Notes: a model not told the origin generated them from the sequence alone. A DNA stretch of 64,000 nt from CAXPZW01 sp964221845 (GCA_964221845.1 CAXPZW010000055.1:108719-172718), one strand, 5' to 3'. Counted from the first letter of the stretch, positions 35,483 to 43,931 are shown. Translations and numbers: made by a program.

Positions 35483-36559
35483 TTACTTGGGCGCCCGGCG
35501 GTAAATCGCCAGAGACACCAGACTGAATATCACATTCGGCACCCATACGGCGAGCAGCACAGGGAATCCCACTTTGATGGCCGCCACTTGGGTGATGCGC
35601 TCGGTGAACAAGAACACCGCCGCGATGATGACCGCCAGTAGAATCGGCACCCCCATACCCCCGCGGGATTTGCGGGAAGCCAAGGTGGCTCCAATGAAGG
35701 TCAGAATCAAAATGGTAAAGGCCCGCGCGGTACGCGAGTGGATCTCGATGTCGATGTCGGCAATGGTGGTGGCGCCGGCTTTGAGTTCGGCTTCGCGGTA
35801 GTCGTAGAGCTGGGGGGTGATTTGATTGCGGATCACCTCGGAAGGGCGTCCGAAATTGTCCAAGCGCATGTTGAGCGCCGTGTCCAGGGTTCCAAAGTCT
35901 TGAATCTGCTCATCCCCAAACGCAGCAATGCGGCGTACTTGGGCATCGATGAGGGTCCACGTGCTGTCCTCAGGGTTGAAGCGTGCGCGTGAGGCGATGA
36001 TCTTCTCTACCAACTGCTCGTTCTCCCAGGTCTCTTTGCTGAAGTGGTACCCGAGCTGTTTCTCCTCGTCGATCCAATCGAAGAAGTAGATGTTTCCGGG
36101 CTGGATCTCGCGGTAAATCTTGCGTCCAAAATTGTGCGACCCGAAGATGTATTCGCGGTCAAAATCAAACTTCACCCGGTTGGTCACCGGAATCAAGAAG
36201 TGGCCCGCAAGCAGAATGGCAATCATGATAAACATGCCCGCAATCATAAACGGACGCAGCATGCGGTTGAAGCTTACCCCTGCACTTAGAATGGCCACAA
36301 GCTCGGTTTGCTGGGCCATGCGACTGGCCACCCAAATCACCGAGAGGAACACCAAAAACGGGCTGAGCTGATTGCCAAAAAACAGGCAGAACGGCAGGTA
36401 GTTGTGCAGTAACACGCGGCCCACACTGGCACCGGAATCCAAAAAGTCGTCCACCCGCTCGCTGAAGTCGATCACCACCGAAATGATGACAAACAACCCC
36501 AGCACAAAGGCAAAGGTGCCTAGGAACTTTTTGATGATATACCAGTCGATCTTTTTCAC
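35483..36559 (-). CDS. lptG: LptF/LptG-family permease (YjgP/YjgQ)
   Basis: A 358-residue inner-membrane permease of the lipopolysaccharide transport complex. Helices lie at ~12-32, ~50-80 and ~97-118. A periplasmic beta-jellyroll domain spans ~130-265 ('EYIFGSHNFGRKIYREIQPG'), and three C-terminal helices follow from ~275. It works with LptB ATPase to extract LPS. Bacteroidota often carry separate LptF/LptG-type genes, so F versus G is not certain. It starts immediately after the tgt stop (no spacer), so the two are co-expressed. Confidence 0.88.
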   Translation of the reverse strand: MKKIDWYIIKKFLGTFAFVLGLFVIISVVIDFSERVDDFLDSGASVGRVLLHNYLPFCLFFGNQLSPFLVFLSVIWVASRMAQQTELVAILSAGVSFNRMLRPFMIAGMFIMIAILLAGHFLIPVTNRVKFDFDREYIFGSHNFGRKIYREIQPGNIYFFDWIDEEKQLGYHFSKETWENEQLVEKIIASRARFNPEDSTWTLIDAQVRRIAAFGDEQIQDFGTLDTALNMRLDNFGRPSEVIRNQITPQLYDYREAELKAGATTIADIDIEIHSRTARAFTILILTFIGATLASRKSRGGMGVPILLAVIIAAVFLFTERITQVAAIKVGFPVLLAVWVPNVIFSLVSLAIYRRAPK

Positions 36560-37690
36560 CTACAGACGCACCGAGAGTTTGGGAACGAGCTGGTTCTTCC
36601 AGTCGGTAAAAGTGCCGTCCAAGATGCGCTCGCGTGCCTCTCGTACCAACTCCAGATAGAAGGCCAAATTGTGTATGGTCGGGATGATCTTGCCCAGCAT
36701 CTCGCCCGAATGCACCAGGTGGCGCAGGTAGGCTTTGGTATACGCTTGGTCCACGAACGAAGTCCCGGTCGGATCCAACGGCGAAAAGTCGTCGATCCAC
36801 TTGGCGTTGCGCAGGTTGATGATGCCCTCGCGGGTGAAAATCTGACCGTTGCGCGCGTTGCGCGTGGGCAACACACAATCGAACATATCCACCCCAAGCG
36901 CGATGCATTCCAACAAGTTGGCCGGCGTGCCCACGCCCATGAGGTAGCGGGGCTTGTCGGTGGGCAAAACCCCGGTCACCACTTCGGTCATGGCGTACAT
37001 TTCCTCGTTGGGTTCGCCCACGCTCAGTCCGCCAATGGCAATGCCGAGGGGATCTTTGGACGCACAGTACTCAGCACTCTTGATGCGCAAGTCTTTGTAG
37101 GTGCTTCCTTGAACAATGGGGAACAAGGCTTGACGGTGTCCGTAGAGCGGTTCGGTTTCTTCCAAGCGTTTGATGCAGCGGTCCAGCCAGCGGTTGGTCA
37201 TGCTCAATGAGCGAGCAGCGTAGTCAAAGTCACACGGAAACGGAGGACATTCGTCAAAGGCCATGATGATGTCAGCGCCGATGATGCGCTGAATGTCCAT
37301 GACCTTCTCAGGGGTAAACAAGTGTTGCGACCCGTCAATGTGCGAGCGAAACTTGGCCCCCTCCTCAGAAATCTTGCGACGGTGACTCAGCGAATAGACT
37401 TGATAGCCACCGCTATCGGTGAGCAGTGGCCGGTCCCATCCGTTGAACTTGTGCAGCCCTCCGGCTTGTTTGAGGATGTCCAACCCTGGACGCAAATACA
37501 GGTGATAGGTGTTGCCCAGAATGATTTGGGCTTGGGTGTCGTCCTTCAGGGTTTGCTGGGTCACGCCTTTGACCGTACCGGCGGTCCCCACAGGCATGAA
37601 AATGGGGGTCTGGATGGTGCCATGGTCGGTCTCCAAGGTTCCGGCACGGGCCGAAGAATGCGGGTCGGTGTGGTTGAGGGTAAACTGCAT
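36560..37690 (-). CDS. tgt: tRNA-guanine transglycosylase
   Basis: A 376-residue queuine/preQ1 transglycosylase that exchanges the wobble guanine of GUN anticodons. Motifs: 'ETPIFMPVGT'-like start (here QTPIFMPVGTAGTVKGV), 'LTDSGGYQVYSL' with the catalytic aspartate region, 'ADIIMAFDECPP', 'GIAIGGLSVGEP', and 'FDCVLPTRNARNGQIFT' with the nucleophile region. The C-terminal zinc-site cysteines (C-x-C-x-x-C) of characterised enzymes are absent: the segment reads DPTGTSFVDQAYTKAYLRHL. The ATG at 37690 is preferred over the GTG at 37708 by family N-termini. Confidence 0.95.
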   Translation of the reverse strand: MQFTLNHTDPHSSARAGTLETDHGTIQTPIFMPVGTAGTVKGVTQQTLKDDTQAQIILGNTYHLYLRPGLDILKQAGGLHKFNGWDRPLLTDSGGYQVYSLSHRRKISEEGAKFRSHIDGSQHLFTPEKVMDIQRIIGADIIMAFDECPPFPCDFDYAARSLSMTNRWLDRCIKRLEETEPLYGHRQALFPIVQGSTYKDLRIKSAEYCASKDPLGIAIGGLSVGEPNEEMYAMTEVVTGVLPTDKPRYLMGVGTPANLLECIALGVDMFDCVLPTRNARNGQIFTREGIINLRNAKWIDDFSPLDPTGTSFVDQAYTKAYLRHLVHSGEMLGKIIPTIHNLAFYLELVREARERILDGTFTDWKNQLVPKLSVRL

Positions 37691-37758
37691 GCCCGGCAAA
37701 AGTGCCACAAAACCGGGAAAGTCCCCCGCGCCTCGGGCAGTGTTCGTAACATTGTGGC

Positions 37759-38466
37759 ATGGTCGGCACCCTGATCAACGTAGGTACCGTGGCCGCAGGC
37801 TCATTGTTGGGCATGGGCCTTAACGCACGCTTGCCCGAGCGCTTCACCCAGATTGTGTTCCAAGTGTTGGGCCTGTTTACCCTGCTTATGGGGGTACACA
37901 TGGCCTTGGGCAGCGGCAACATGCTGGTGCTGGTATTGGGCACCTTGATTGGAGCCATCATCGGTGAGGCCTGCAAACTGGAAGACCGCGCCAACCGTTT
38001 GGCCGAAAAGCTCGGCGCCGCCCGCTCCCCCGACGACGCGGGCAAGTTTGCGCAAGGGCTGGTGACGGCCTTTATGCTGTTTTGCGTAGGTGCACTCACT
38101 GTGCTCGGCTGCTTTCAAGAAGGCCTCGAAGGCGACAACCGCCTGATCATCACCAAAGCGATCATGGACTTCTTCAGCTCCACGGCTTTGGCTGCTGCTT
38201 TTGGCAAAGGCGTACTGTTCTCTGTGGTACCGCTTCTGATTTACCAAGGGGGACTCACGCTGCTGGCGGGCGTGCTCAAACCCATCCTCACCGACCCCAT
38301 GATCACCGAACTCTCGGCTTCGGGCGGACTGATGCTCATGGGCCTCGGCATCAACATCTTGGACATCCGTCACATCCGCGTGGTCAACATGCTCCCGGCG
38401 CTGATCACGACTGCAGCCCTCACCGCACTGGCCGAATACTTCGGTTGGTACGCCATTCTGGGCTGA
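37759..38466 (+). CDS. DUF554 membrane protein
   Basis: A 235-residue integral membrane protein with about seven helices, beginning 'MVGTLINVGTVAAGSLLGM', with 'GTLIGAIIGEACKLE' and 'SASGGLMLMGLGINIL'. This matches the DUF554 (YdfK-like) family, transporters or channels of unknown substrate. It diverges from tgt. A degenerate -7 box (TAACATTG) ends 4 nt before the ATG. Function cannot be stated. Confidence 0.88.
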   Translation: MVGTLINVGTVAAGSLLGMGLNARLPERFTQIVFQVLGLFTLLMGVHMALGSGNMLVLVLGTLIGAIIGEACKLEDRANRLAEKLGAARSPDDAGKFAQGLVTAFMLFCVGALTVLGCFQEGLEGDNRLIITKAIMDFFSSTALAAAFGKGVLFSVVPLLIYQGGLTLLAGVLKPILTDPMITELSASGGLMLMGLGINILDIRHIRVVNMLPALITTAALTALAEYFGWYAILG

Positions 38467-38519
38467 GTTTTGGCACGGCTTTCTGCCTGAGTATTCCCCT
38501 TCCCAACTCCTTCATCTGT

Positions 38520-38538
38520 CATTTCGGCGCACGAAATG
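38520..38538 (+). repeat. Inverted repeat upstream of hsp20 (possible operator)
   Basis: CATTTCG (38520-38526), 5-nt loop, CGAAATG (38532-38538), 26 bp upstream of the -7 box of hsp20. No T-run follows. It does not match CIRCE. Confidence 0.45.
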
Positions 38539-38563
38539 GCGCTAGACTGCAATTTTGTCGCAT

Positions 38564-38571
38564 TAACTTTG
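38564..38571 (+). promoter_or_regulatory. Probable -7 promoter box of hsp20
   Basis: A perfect TAACTTTG. The leader to the ATG at 38666 would be about 88 nt, long for this window. No TTG lies at the usual spacing, so another sigma factor or activator is possible. Confidence 0.45.
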
Positions 38572-38665
38572 GCTATTCGGACAGAATTTCATCGAAAACC
38601 CCAATGGCATCGGATTTGACCTAAGGGAGTCAAACGAAAACGCAAACAACTCTTTTTCGATAGAC

Positions 38666-39106
38666 ATGAAAGTCACCAAGTACAACACCCGTCGCCCCGC
38701 ATTGTGGAACCCGTTCTTCGATGATTTCTTCACCCGAGACCTCTTCCACGCCGCAGCGACTCCGGCCGCAAATACCTCACACCGTTTTGCGACCAACATT
38801 CGGGAAACCGAAACCGCATTCGAACTCGAGCTGGCCGCTCCCGGCTTCGCCAAAGATGCGTTCAACATTGAGCTCAATGACACCAAGTTGACCGTATCGG
38901 CCAAACGCGAAGCCGCGAACGACAAGCAAAAGAACAAGTACTACCGTAAGGAATTCGGGACCACTTCGCTGAAGCGCACCTTCTCGGTTCCTGACACGGT
39001 CAGCGAGGAGGACGTAAAGGCCCGCTTTGAAAACGGCGTGCTCTACGTGAGCCTCCCCAAGAAAGAAGAAACCGTTGCGCCCAAGCGGCACATCGAAGTG
39101 GGATAA
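38666..39106 (+). CDS. Hsp20/alpha-crystallin small heat-shock protein
   Basis: A 146-residue ATP-independent chaperone that binds unfolding proteins. The variable N-terminal arm (1-40, 'RPALWNPFFDDFFTRDLF') is followed by the alpha-crystallin domain (~42-135). That domain contains 'ETAFELELAAPGFAKDAFNIEL', 'YYRKEFGTTSLKRTFSVPDTV' and the 'A-x-x-x-G-V-L' motif ARFENGVLYVSLPKKE, plus a short tail. Regulation by heat or unfolding stress is expected from the family. The long leader and upstream inverted repeat are consistent with control. Confidence 0.95.
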   Translation: MKVTKYNTRRPALWNPFFDDFFTRDLFHAAATPAANTSHRFATNIRETETAFELELAAPGFAKDAFNIELNDTKLTVSAKREAANDKQKNKYYRKEFGTTSLKRTFSVPDTVSEEDVKARFENGVLYVSLPKKEETVAPKRHIEVG

Positions 39107-39449
39107 TCAGCAAAACCGGTGCGGACAACGGTCCGCTCCGTTTCCCAGCTCTTCAAAAGAGCAATAGCCTCGGCAAGAGGCGTTTCATCTACAGATTGGT
39201 TTTTGGTTAAGGTTGAAAGCCCCGCCCCTAATGGCGGGGCTTTCGCTTTTTACAAGCCATGGGATCAAACGCACCAACCATATCCTGAGCATGGCCATCT
39301 ACAAAGTCAGGCGCTTGTGGCTTGGTGATGGATGAAGGGTCGGTGAGATTTGTGGGGCTGCATCGCGGCGCAGGTGAACAACGGCGGCGGCGGTGGTGGA
39401 GGCGGGACGGGGCTACGGGGCCCCGGGTGGGACTCCGGCAAAATCCAGC
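39107..39449. other. Intergenic region with a terminator-like hairpin
   Basis: It holds a small stem (GCGGAC/GTCCGC, 39121-39136) and a strong terminator at 39215-39250, then a very G-rich stretch (39370-39430) including GGGGCCCC. No gene is supported. Confidence 0.5.
39215..39250 (+). terminator. Intrinsic terminator downstream of hsp20
   Basis: A perfect 12-bp stem GAAAGCCCCGCC / GGCGGGGCTTTC with a 6-nt loop, followed by GCTTTTT. It is 108 nt after the hsp20 stop. Confidence 0.8.
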
Positions 39450-40136
39450 CTATTCTTCAAGCTTCTCACGGAACCAACCCATGCGCTCCAACCCCTTCTC
39501 CACATACTTCGGATCGTGCGTTCTAGGCCCGCCCACAGCCGGATACTTGCGCCCGGTGTTGTGGATGTGGAAGGCGTCTTTGAAATGCTCTTTGCGCAAC
39601 TGCTTGCCATACTCCTCGGCAATCCAACGTGCGCCGTGCCACACCGCGCTGTCGCCCCGGATGTCCGAGATGTTGACTTCCATGTCAATGCATTTGTAGC
39701 CCATGAGTTGGAATGGGCCCCAGGAAGTGGCCAGGTTGGTGACCGCGGCATCCGAGGCATCGGCCAAATGGATGGTTTTCACCTGCTCGTACTTGCGGCG
39801 GTCGCCAGAGCGCACAGCCAGCAACCGGTTGCACACGCCCGGTTCAAAGCGCGAGCCTGCGGGTTTGCGTCCACTGCACTCCAGGGTAATCAAGGCCAAT
39901 AAGTAATCCGCAGGTAGGTCAAATTGCTCGGCGGCGGCTTGGGCTTCGGAGCCGTAATTCTGCCAGGTCAAGTCCAGCGCATTCAAGGTTGCAGGGCCCG
40001 CTTGCCAATTGGTCTTGGAGGGCATCGGCGCATGGCTCGAACGCCAGTGCATCAACGCCCAAAGCCCCACTGCGAGTGCACCGAGCACCAGCAGGGAGGC
40101 CAAAGCGGTTTTGGGACGTGAGGTTCGGCGAGCCAT
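39450..40136 (-). CDS. Membrane-anchored lysozyme-like (muramidase/transglycosylase) protein
   Basis: A 228-residue protein with one N-terminal membrane helix (~12-30, 'LASLLVLGALAVGLWALMHW') and an exported domain. The segment 'YLLALITLECSGRKPAGSRFE' places a conserved Glu in the lysozyme-like position, and 'SWGPFQLMGYKCIDM' resembles the G-x-x-Q motif of transglycosylases and N-acetylmuramidases. It is predicted to cleave or bind peptidoglycan in the periplasm. I use the ATG at 40136. An upstream in-frame ATG at 40157 would add seven residues. Confidence 0.72.
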   Translation of the reverse strand: MARRTSRPKTALASLLVLGALAVGLWALMHWRSSHAPMPSKTNWQAGPATLNALDLTWQNYGSEAQAAAEQFDLPADYLLALITLECSGRKPAGSRFEPGVCNRLLAVRSGDRRKYEQVKTIHLADASDAAVTNLATSWGPFQLMGYKCIDMEVNISDIRGDSAVWHGARWIAEEYGKQLRKEHFKDAFHIHNTGRKYPAVGGPRTHDPKYVEKGLERMGWFREKLEE

Positions 40137-40177
40137 GGTCAGGCGCAAGCTAAGCAATGGCCCACCGATCCCCAGTG

Positions 40178-41176
40178 CTATTCCAGAATCAGTCGGCGGG
40201 TTTGCAGCAGGTGTTCGCCCTGCACACGCACCAAGTAAACGCCATGTGGCAAGTCCGCGACCGCAAACGAAACCGCGCTGCCGTGCATTTCTGCCTGACG
40301 CACCACTGTTCCGGTCAGGGTCATGACCTCCACAGTGACTGGAGCTTGCATGTCCAAAGACACCTGAACCTGATCAGTAGCCGGATTGGGTGCGAGTTCC
40401 ATTGCTGGAACAAAATCACCGGCAAACTCCTCCACCGAAACCGAGGAAGCGGTCAACCACGTGATGTCCACCGATTGGCTGATGCCCCCGAATTCAGTGA
40501 ATCCGTGGTAAGCGAGTAGGCTTTGGGTGGGTTGGTGGAACCAGTACATTTCAATGCTCTCGAATTCCAGCAGGGCACCGGCGCCAAAATCATCGGCGTA
40601 GGCCTGCTCTACACGCACAAGCATGACGTTATTGATGGTGCCATAGGGCAAAGTGAGCGAACCGTGGCCGGCCAAGTAGATGGACTGTTCTCCCGAACGT
40701 GCCCAAGCCCCTTCCCCCGGAAAACTCACCGAACCCGCAAAGGTGTCAGTCATGGAGTCGCCGTAGTTGGCCGGAAACGTCATCATGGTTTTGGGATCCT
40801 CGCTGTAGTCCAGAAAGTACCCGTCGTAGAGGTTGACGTACACCTCTTCCAACTGGTTGCCGTTTTGCGCGTAGTGGACCTCGGACCATTCGACTTCGGC
40901 CTCTTGGCGCAGGACAATGGTGGAACCGTTTACCGCGCTCCCGGCTTCAGAATCGGCGGGGTTGAAGTAGGTGATGGTGCGGGTCTGATCGGAAATGACC
41001 CCCGAGAAGTCCCACGATTGGTTGGGACCCATGGGCAAATCGAGGGTGTCGCCCCAAAAGGCATGCTCGTGTTCGTGCGTGGTGCCAATGACCCCGTAGT
41101 TGGAGGCATTGAGCGTGAATTGAGCGCTGACACTGGCCACACAGAGGCCGATCAGTGCAGTGTGAAGAAGTTTCAT
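40178..41176 (-). CDS. T9SS-exported protein of unknown function
   Basis: A 332-residue protein: signal peptide MKLLHTALIGLCVASVSAQ, a beta-rich central region with no family I recognise ('GVIGTTHEHEHAFWGDTLDL', 'SEVHYAQNGNQLEEVYVNLYDG'), and a C-terminal sorting domain (~255-332, 'MELAPNPATDQVQVSL' to 'GVYLVRVQGEHLLQTRRLILE') typical of T9SS cargo. It should be exposed on or released from the cell surface. The start is fixed by the signal peptide. It is 41 nt upstream (transcriptionally) of the muramidase-like gene and may be co-transcribed. Confidence 0.75.
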   Translation of the reverse strand: MKLLHTALIGLCVASVSAQFTLNASNYGVIGTTHEHEHAFWGDTLDLPMGPNQSWDFSGVISDQTRTITYFNPADSEAGSAVNGSTIVLRQEAEVEWSEVHYAQNGNQLEEVYVNLYDGYFLDYSEDPKTMMTFPANYGDSMTDTFAGSVSFPGEGAWARSGEQSIYLAGHGSLTLPYGTINNVMLVRVEQAYADDFGAGALLEFESIEMYWFHQPTQSLLAYHGFTEFGGISQSVDITWLTASSVSVEEFAGDFVPAMELAPNPATDQVQVSLDMQAPVTVEVMTLTGTVVRQAEMHGSAVSFAVADLPHGVYLVRVQGEHLLQTRRLILE

Positions 41177-41330
41177 AGCTGTTGCGTTGAGGGATTTGCG
41201 CCGCAAGAAGCCGGAACACGACGGGCCGTGAATCGCCCAATGCGTGGTTGACCTTTTGAGTGAGTATTCAACCGGCACGTCATCCACAAAACAGGCTCCT
41301 CGCATGCGCCACTTGCAGCGCACCTTTTGC

Positions 41331-41338
41331 TAAGTTTG
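41331..41338 (+). promoter_or_regulatory. -7 box abutting the WYL regulator start
   Basis: A perfect TAAGTTTG ending 4 nt before the ATG at 41343. A TTG lies at 41313 (15-nt spacer). If used, transcription would begin at or just inside the start codon. Confidence 0.45.
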
Positions 41339-41342
41339 ATCC

Positions 41343-42356
41343 ATGCCTGCCAACAAATACGCCCTGCTCCGTTACCGCATCATCGACCGGTGTTTGACCA
41401 ACTCCGGCCACCCCTTCCCCACCAAGGAAGAACTGCGCAGCGCTTGCGAAGAGGCCCTGTACGGCAGCGACGGGGAACACATCTCCATCTCCACCATCGA
41501 AAAGGACTTGTGGGCCATGCGCAACGAGGGGGAATTGGGCTACTACGCTCCCATCGAATACCACCCCACCCACCGCGGCTACTACTACACCGAAGAGGAC
41601 TACTCCATCAACGACCTGACCTTGGGCGATGAGGACATCGAAGCCATCCGATTGGCCGCGAATACCTTGTACCAATTCCGCGGCATTTCAGTATTCAACC
41701 AGTACGGGAGCGCCATCGAAAAAATCGTCAACCGACTGGCGGTGAGCCCGGGCATGGACGAAGAGCCCGCATTCATCCAATTTGAGCAAACCCCTTCCAT
41801 TCCCGGGCAAGAGTGGTTTGACCCCTTGGTGGAAGCCATCCGCGACAAACGCGTGGTGGAGGTGACCTATCAAAAATTCGGAGCAGAAACCGCCAAAACC
41901 TACACCCTTGACCCTTACCTGCTCAAGGAATACCGCAACCGGTGGTACCTGATTGCCCGCGACCGCAACCAGGACGGCGAGCGCACCTTTGGCTTGGAAC
42001 GCATTCGTGGCCTGGAAACCACCGAAGACCACTACGCACGTTTGGAAGCCTTTGACCCGGACCGCTACTTCAACCACAGCATTGGCATCACGGTGATGGA
42101 CGAGTCTCCACAGAACATCGTGTTTCGGGTGACCAACCGCCAGGCGCCCTATGTGGAAAGCCAGCCCCTGCATCCCTCGCAAACCGTTGTGGAACGCACC
42201 GAGGATGCGGTCACCTTTCAAATCCACGTGCTCATCACTTTTGAGCTGATTTCCAACCTCTTGGGCATGGGCGACCAGGTAGAAGTGGCCAAACCTTCCT
42301 TGCTTCGCAACCACCTGCACACCCTTGCGCAAAACATCGCGCGCCAGCACCGCTAA
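41343..42356 (+). CDS. WYL-domain transcriptional regulator
   Basis: A 337-residue regulator. The N-terminal ~80 residues are an HTH region ('YRIIDRCLTNSGHPFPTKEELR', 'SISTIEKDLWAMR'). The middle has a WYL core with 'VVEVTYQKF' and 'DPYLLKEYRNRWYLIARDR' followed by 'FGLERIRGLE'. The C-terminal domain (~240-337) is the WCX extension. WYL proteins sense nucleotides or nucleic-acid ligands and often control stress or defence genes, but no defence genes are visible nearby. It is followed at once by the inverted-repeat element and two orphan genes. Confidence 0.9.
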   Translation: MPANKYALLRYRIIDRCLTNSGHPFPTKEELRSACEEALYGSDGEHISISTIEKDLWAMRNEGELGYYAPIEYHPTHRGYYYTEEDYSINDLTLGDEDIEAIRLAANTLYQFRGISVFNQYGSAIEKIVNRLAVSPGMDEEPAFIQFEQTPSIPGQEWFDPLVEAIRDKRVVEVTYQKFGAETAKTYTLDPYLLKEYRNRWYLIARDRNQDGERTFGLERIRGLETTEDHYARLEAFDPDRYFNHSIGITVMDESPQNIVFRVTNRQAPYVESQPLHPSQTVVERTEDAVTFQIHVLITFELISNLLGMGDQVEVAKPSLLRNHLHTLAQNIARQHR

Positions 42357-42360
42357 CCCC

Positions 42361-42801
42361 TCCGTAAATCGGTTACGGACCCCCGTATTCTCTTTGGAGC
42401 AAAATCAATCCACCATGGCTTTTGTTCCCTACCGACGCATGTTCCGACATGTCCTGATTGAAGGCGTTTCCTTCTTCGCTGACCAACACCACTTGCGCTT
42501 GCATTGCCGCGTCAACCGCGACGGCCGCCCTGTATCGGCCAGCCTGCACGCAGACTACCACGTGTTCAACGCCTTGCTGCACCAACTCTCCTCCACCGAG
42601 CGCACTGCCCTCAGCGCCTTGATTGCCGAAGCCCTGATGGCCGGCGGAAAGCGGTGGAACTTCATCGACGTCAACCGCGCCCTGGGACGCCCCTGCACCT
42701 TGCGTCGTTGCTTGGTCGAATCTGTAAAGCCTGCAGAAGAAAAATCAACAGAAAACCCACTCAAAATCAAAGCATTACGCATTTGATTTGGGGGTCCGTA
42801 A
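42361..42801. repeat. Inverted-repeat-bounded segment around an orphan gene
   Basis: Left end: TCCGTAA-ATCGG-TTACGGA (42361-42379), itself a perfect 7-bp inverted repeat, extended as TTACGGACCCCC (42373-42384). Right end: GGGGGTCCGTAA (42790-42801), the exact 12-bp reverse complement. TCCGTAAATC occurs as a direct repeat at 42361 and 42795. The repeats start 5 bp after the WYL-gene stop and 4 bp after the orphan-gene stop. Confidence 0.7.
42415..42786 (+). CDS. Orphan protein, possible cassette cargo
   Basis: A 123-residue cytoplasmic-looking protein, basic in its first half ('YRRMFRHVLIEG', 'HHLRLHCRVNRDGRPVSASLH') with a predicted helix 'SSTERTALSALIAEALMAGG' and a Lys-rich tail. No family is recognised, no signal peptide and no membrane helix. 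The start at 42415 is the first ATG that does not overlap the WYL gene. Codon use resembles neighbouring genes. It is enclosed by 12-bp inverted repeats. Function unknown; existence is supported mainly by a compact frame of normal codon use. Confidence 0.55.
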   Translation: MAFVPYRRMFRHVLIEGVSFFADQHHLRLHCRVNRDGRPVSASLHADYHVFNALLHQLSSTERTALSALIAEALMAGGKRWNFIDVNRALGRPCTLRRCLVESVKPAEEKSTENPLKIKALRI

Positions 42802-42856
42802 ATCCAAGGCGAACCCGGTCTGGAGGTTTGTAGTGTTCAATCAAACACACGAAACC

Positions 42857-43090
42857 ATGACCACACTTGCAGACGCCAAACGATACATCGATTCATTCGC
42901 CCGTCCCAGCGGATACAGCACCTACGCTTGGAAAGTCACCAAGAAGGTCGCCCTCGAGGTTTGGGACAGTTACCTAAACAACCGGCCGTACTCGCGTCCA
43001 CTCAACTACTACTGCCCGGAGTTCTACACCATGATTCAAACTCCGGAGGGATCTCCCCTTGTCCCTGGCGGTACCATCCGTCGCTACTAG
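42857..43090 (+). CDS. Small orphan protein
   Basis: A 77-residue protein, 'MTTLADAKRYIDSFARPSG...', rich in Tyr/Pro in the second half ('YLNNRPYSRPLNYYCPEFY'). No signal peptide, no known domain. It lies outside the inverted repeats, 70 nt after the previous orphan gene. The frame upstream of the ATG at 42857 lacks a sensible start. It may be a small DNA- or protein-binding factor, but nothing proves this. Confidence 0.5.
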   Translation: MTTLADAKRYIDSFARPSGYSTYAWKVTKKVALEVWDSYLNNRPYSRPLNYYCPEFYTMIQTPEGSPLVPGGTIRRY

Positions 43091-43113
43091 AGGCGCTGCC
43101 TCGCACGGCCCAC

Positions 43114-43152
43114 AGCCCCGCTAACAAGCCCTAGGTTTGGAGCGGGGTTTGT
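43114..43152 (+). terminator. Possible terminator after the small orphan gene
   Basis: AGCCCCGCT pairs with AGCGGGGTT across an 18-nt loop that itself contains the palindrome CCTAGG. The T-run is weak. Confidence 0.45.
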
Positions 43153-43346
43153 GCTTTTCAAAAATCACGGTGTGAACAAGTCCTGCAGCGATTCACCTGT
43201 TTGAAGGAAGTCTAAGAGTACATTGGGAGTGGTCAGGCAGCCACAACCTGACTTGTTTTGAAACTCATTCATCCTATAAATTCCGGGTTTTGTCGAAAAA
43301 AAGCTATCTTTACGGCAACTTTTCCAAACCCGCTCAGAACTAACTA

Positions 43347-43931
43347 ATGTCTGTTCCCTCCAGTACAGTCTTGCAAGGCGCGCAAGGTGTTTACCGTGAG
43401 CATACGCTCAGGGCCTTCGACGGAGAGCATCCGGGCGTCATCCTGTTCTCGCATTTGGGAGAGTTCAACCACACCAAGATCGATCAGCTGCTCAAATTCG
43501 TGGAGACCGCTGTGTTGCTGGAAGGCAGCAAGCGCAACGTCATGAAGCGCATCTGCAGTGTCCTGATCGAATGCCTCCAGAACATCGCCCACCACGCCGC
43601 TCGTGATCAAAGCGGACAGCAACAGTCCTTTGCCTTGTTGAGCAAGCACCAAGGATTCTACCGCTTGGTGACCGGCAACCTGATCCTCCAGCAGGACGCC
43701 AACCTCGTCGATTACCGCTTGGGAGAGCTCAACAAACTCGACCAATCTGAAGTGCGCAAGCTCTACATCGAGACCCTTTGCAACGAGAACTTCAGCTTCA
43801 AAGGCGGCGCAGGCCTCGGCTTTTTGACCATCGCCAAAAAGACCAAGAACAAGATCGATTACCACATCGATCCACTAGACGATCACTTCGCCTACCTGGC
43901 CATGGGCATCGACATTCCCGACGCGGAATAA
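43347..43931 (+). CDS. SiaB-family protein
   Basis: A 194-residue protein of the SiaB (DUF6272) family, which has a GHKL-kinase-like fold. Motifs include 'GVILFSHLGEFNHTKIDQLLKF', 'KRICSVLIECLQNIAHHA' (N-box-like with Glu/Asn) and the glycine loop 'FKGGAGLGFLTIAKKTKN'. In Pseudomonas SiaB is a kinase for the anti-sigma-antagonist-like SiaC. In Bacteroidota the family is widespread and may regulate cell-envelope or biofilm states. No SiaA or SiaC partner is in this window. Confidence 0.82.
   Translation: MSVPSSTVLQGAQGVYREHTLRAFDGEHPGVILFSHLGEFNHTKIDQLLKFVETAVLLEGSKRNVMKRICSVLIECLQNIAHHAARDQSGQQQSFALLSKHQGFYRLVTGNLILQQDANLVDYRLGELNKLDQSEVRKLYIETLCNENFSFKGGAGLGFLTIAKKTKNKIDYHIDPLDDHFAYLAMGIDIPDAE

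Noticed and set aside
39121..39136. Small regulatory RNA near hsp20
   Set aside because: Only a 6-bp hairpin with no promoter of its own. The nearby terminator is explained by read-through from hsp20.
42361..42801. Insertion sequence
   Set aside because: There is no transposase, and the enclosed protein has no DDE, HUH or recombinase motifs. It is kept only as a possible non-autonomous cassette.
41343..43090. Defence island around the WYL regulator
   Set aside because: No nuclease, ATPase, toxin or other effector is nearby. The two small genes have no recognisable effector motif.
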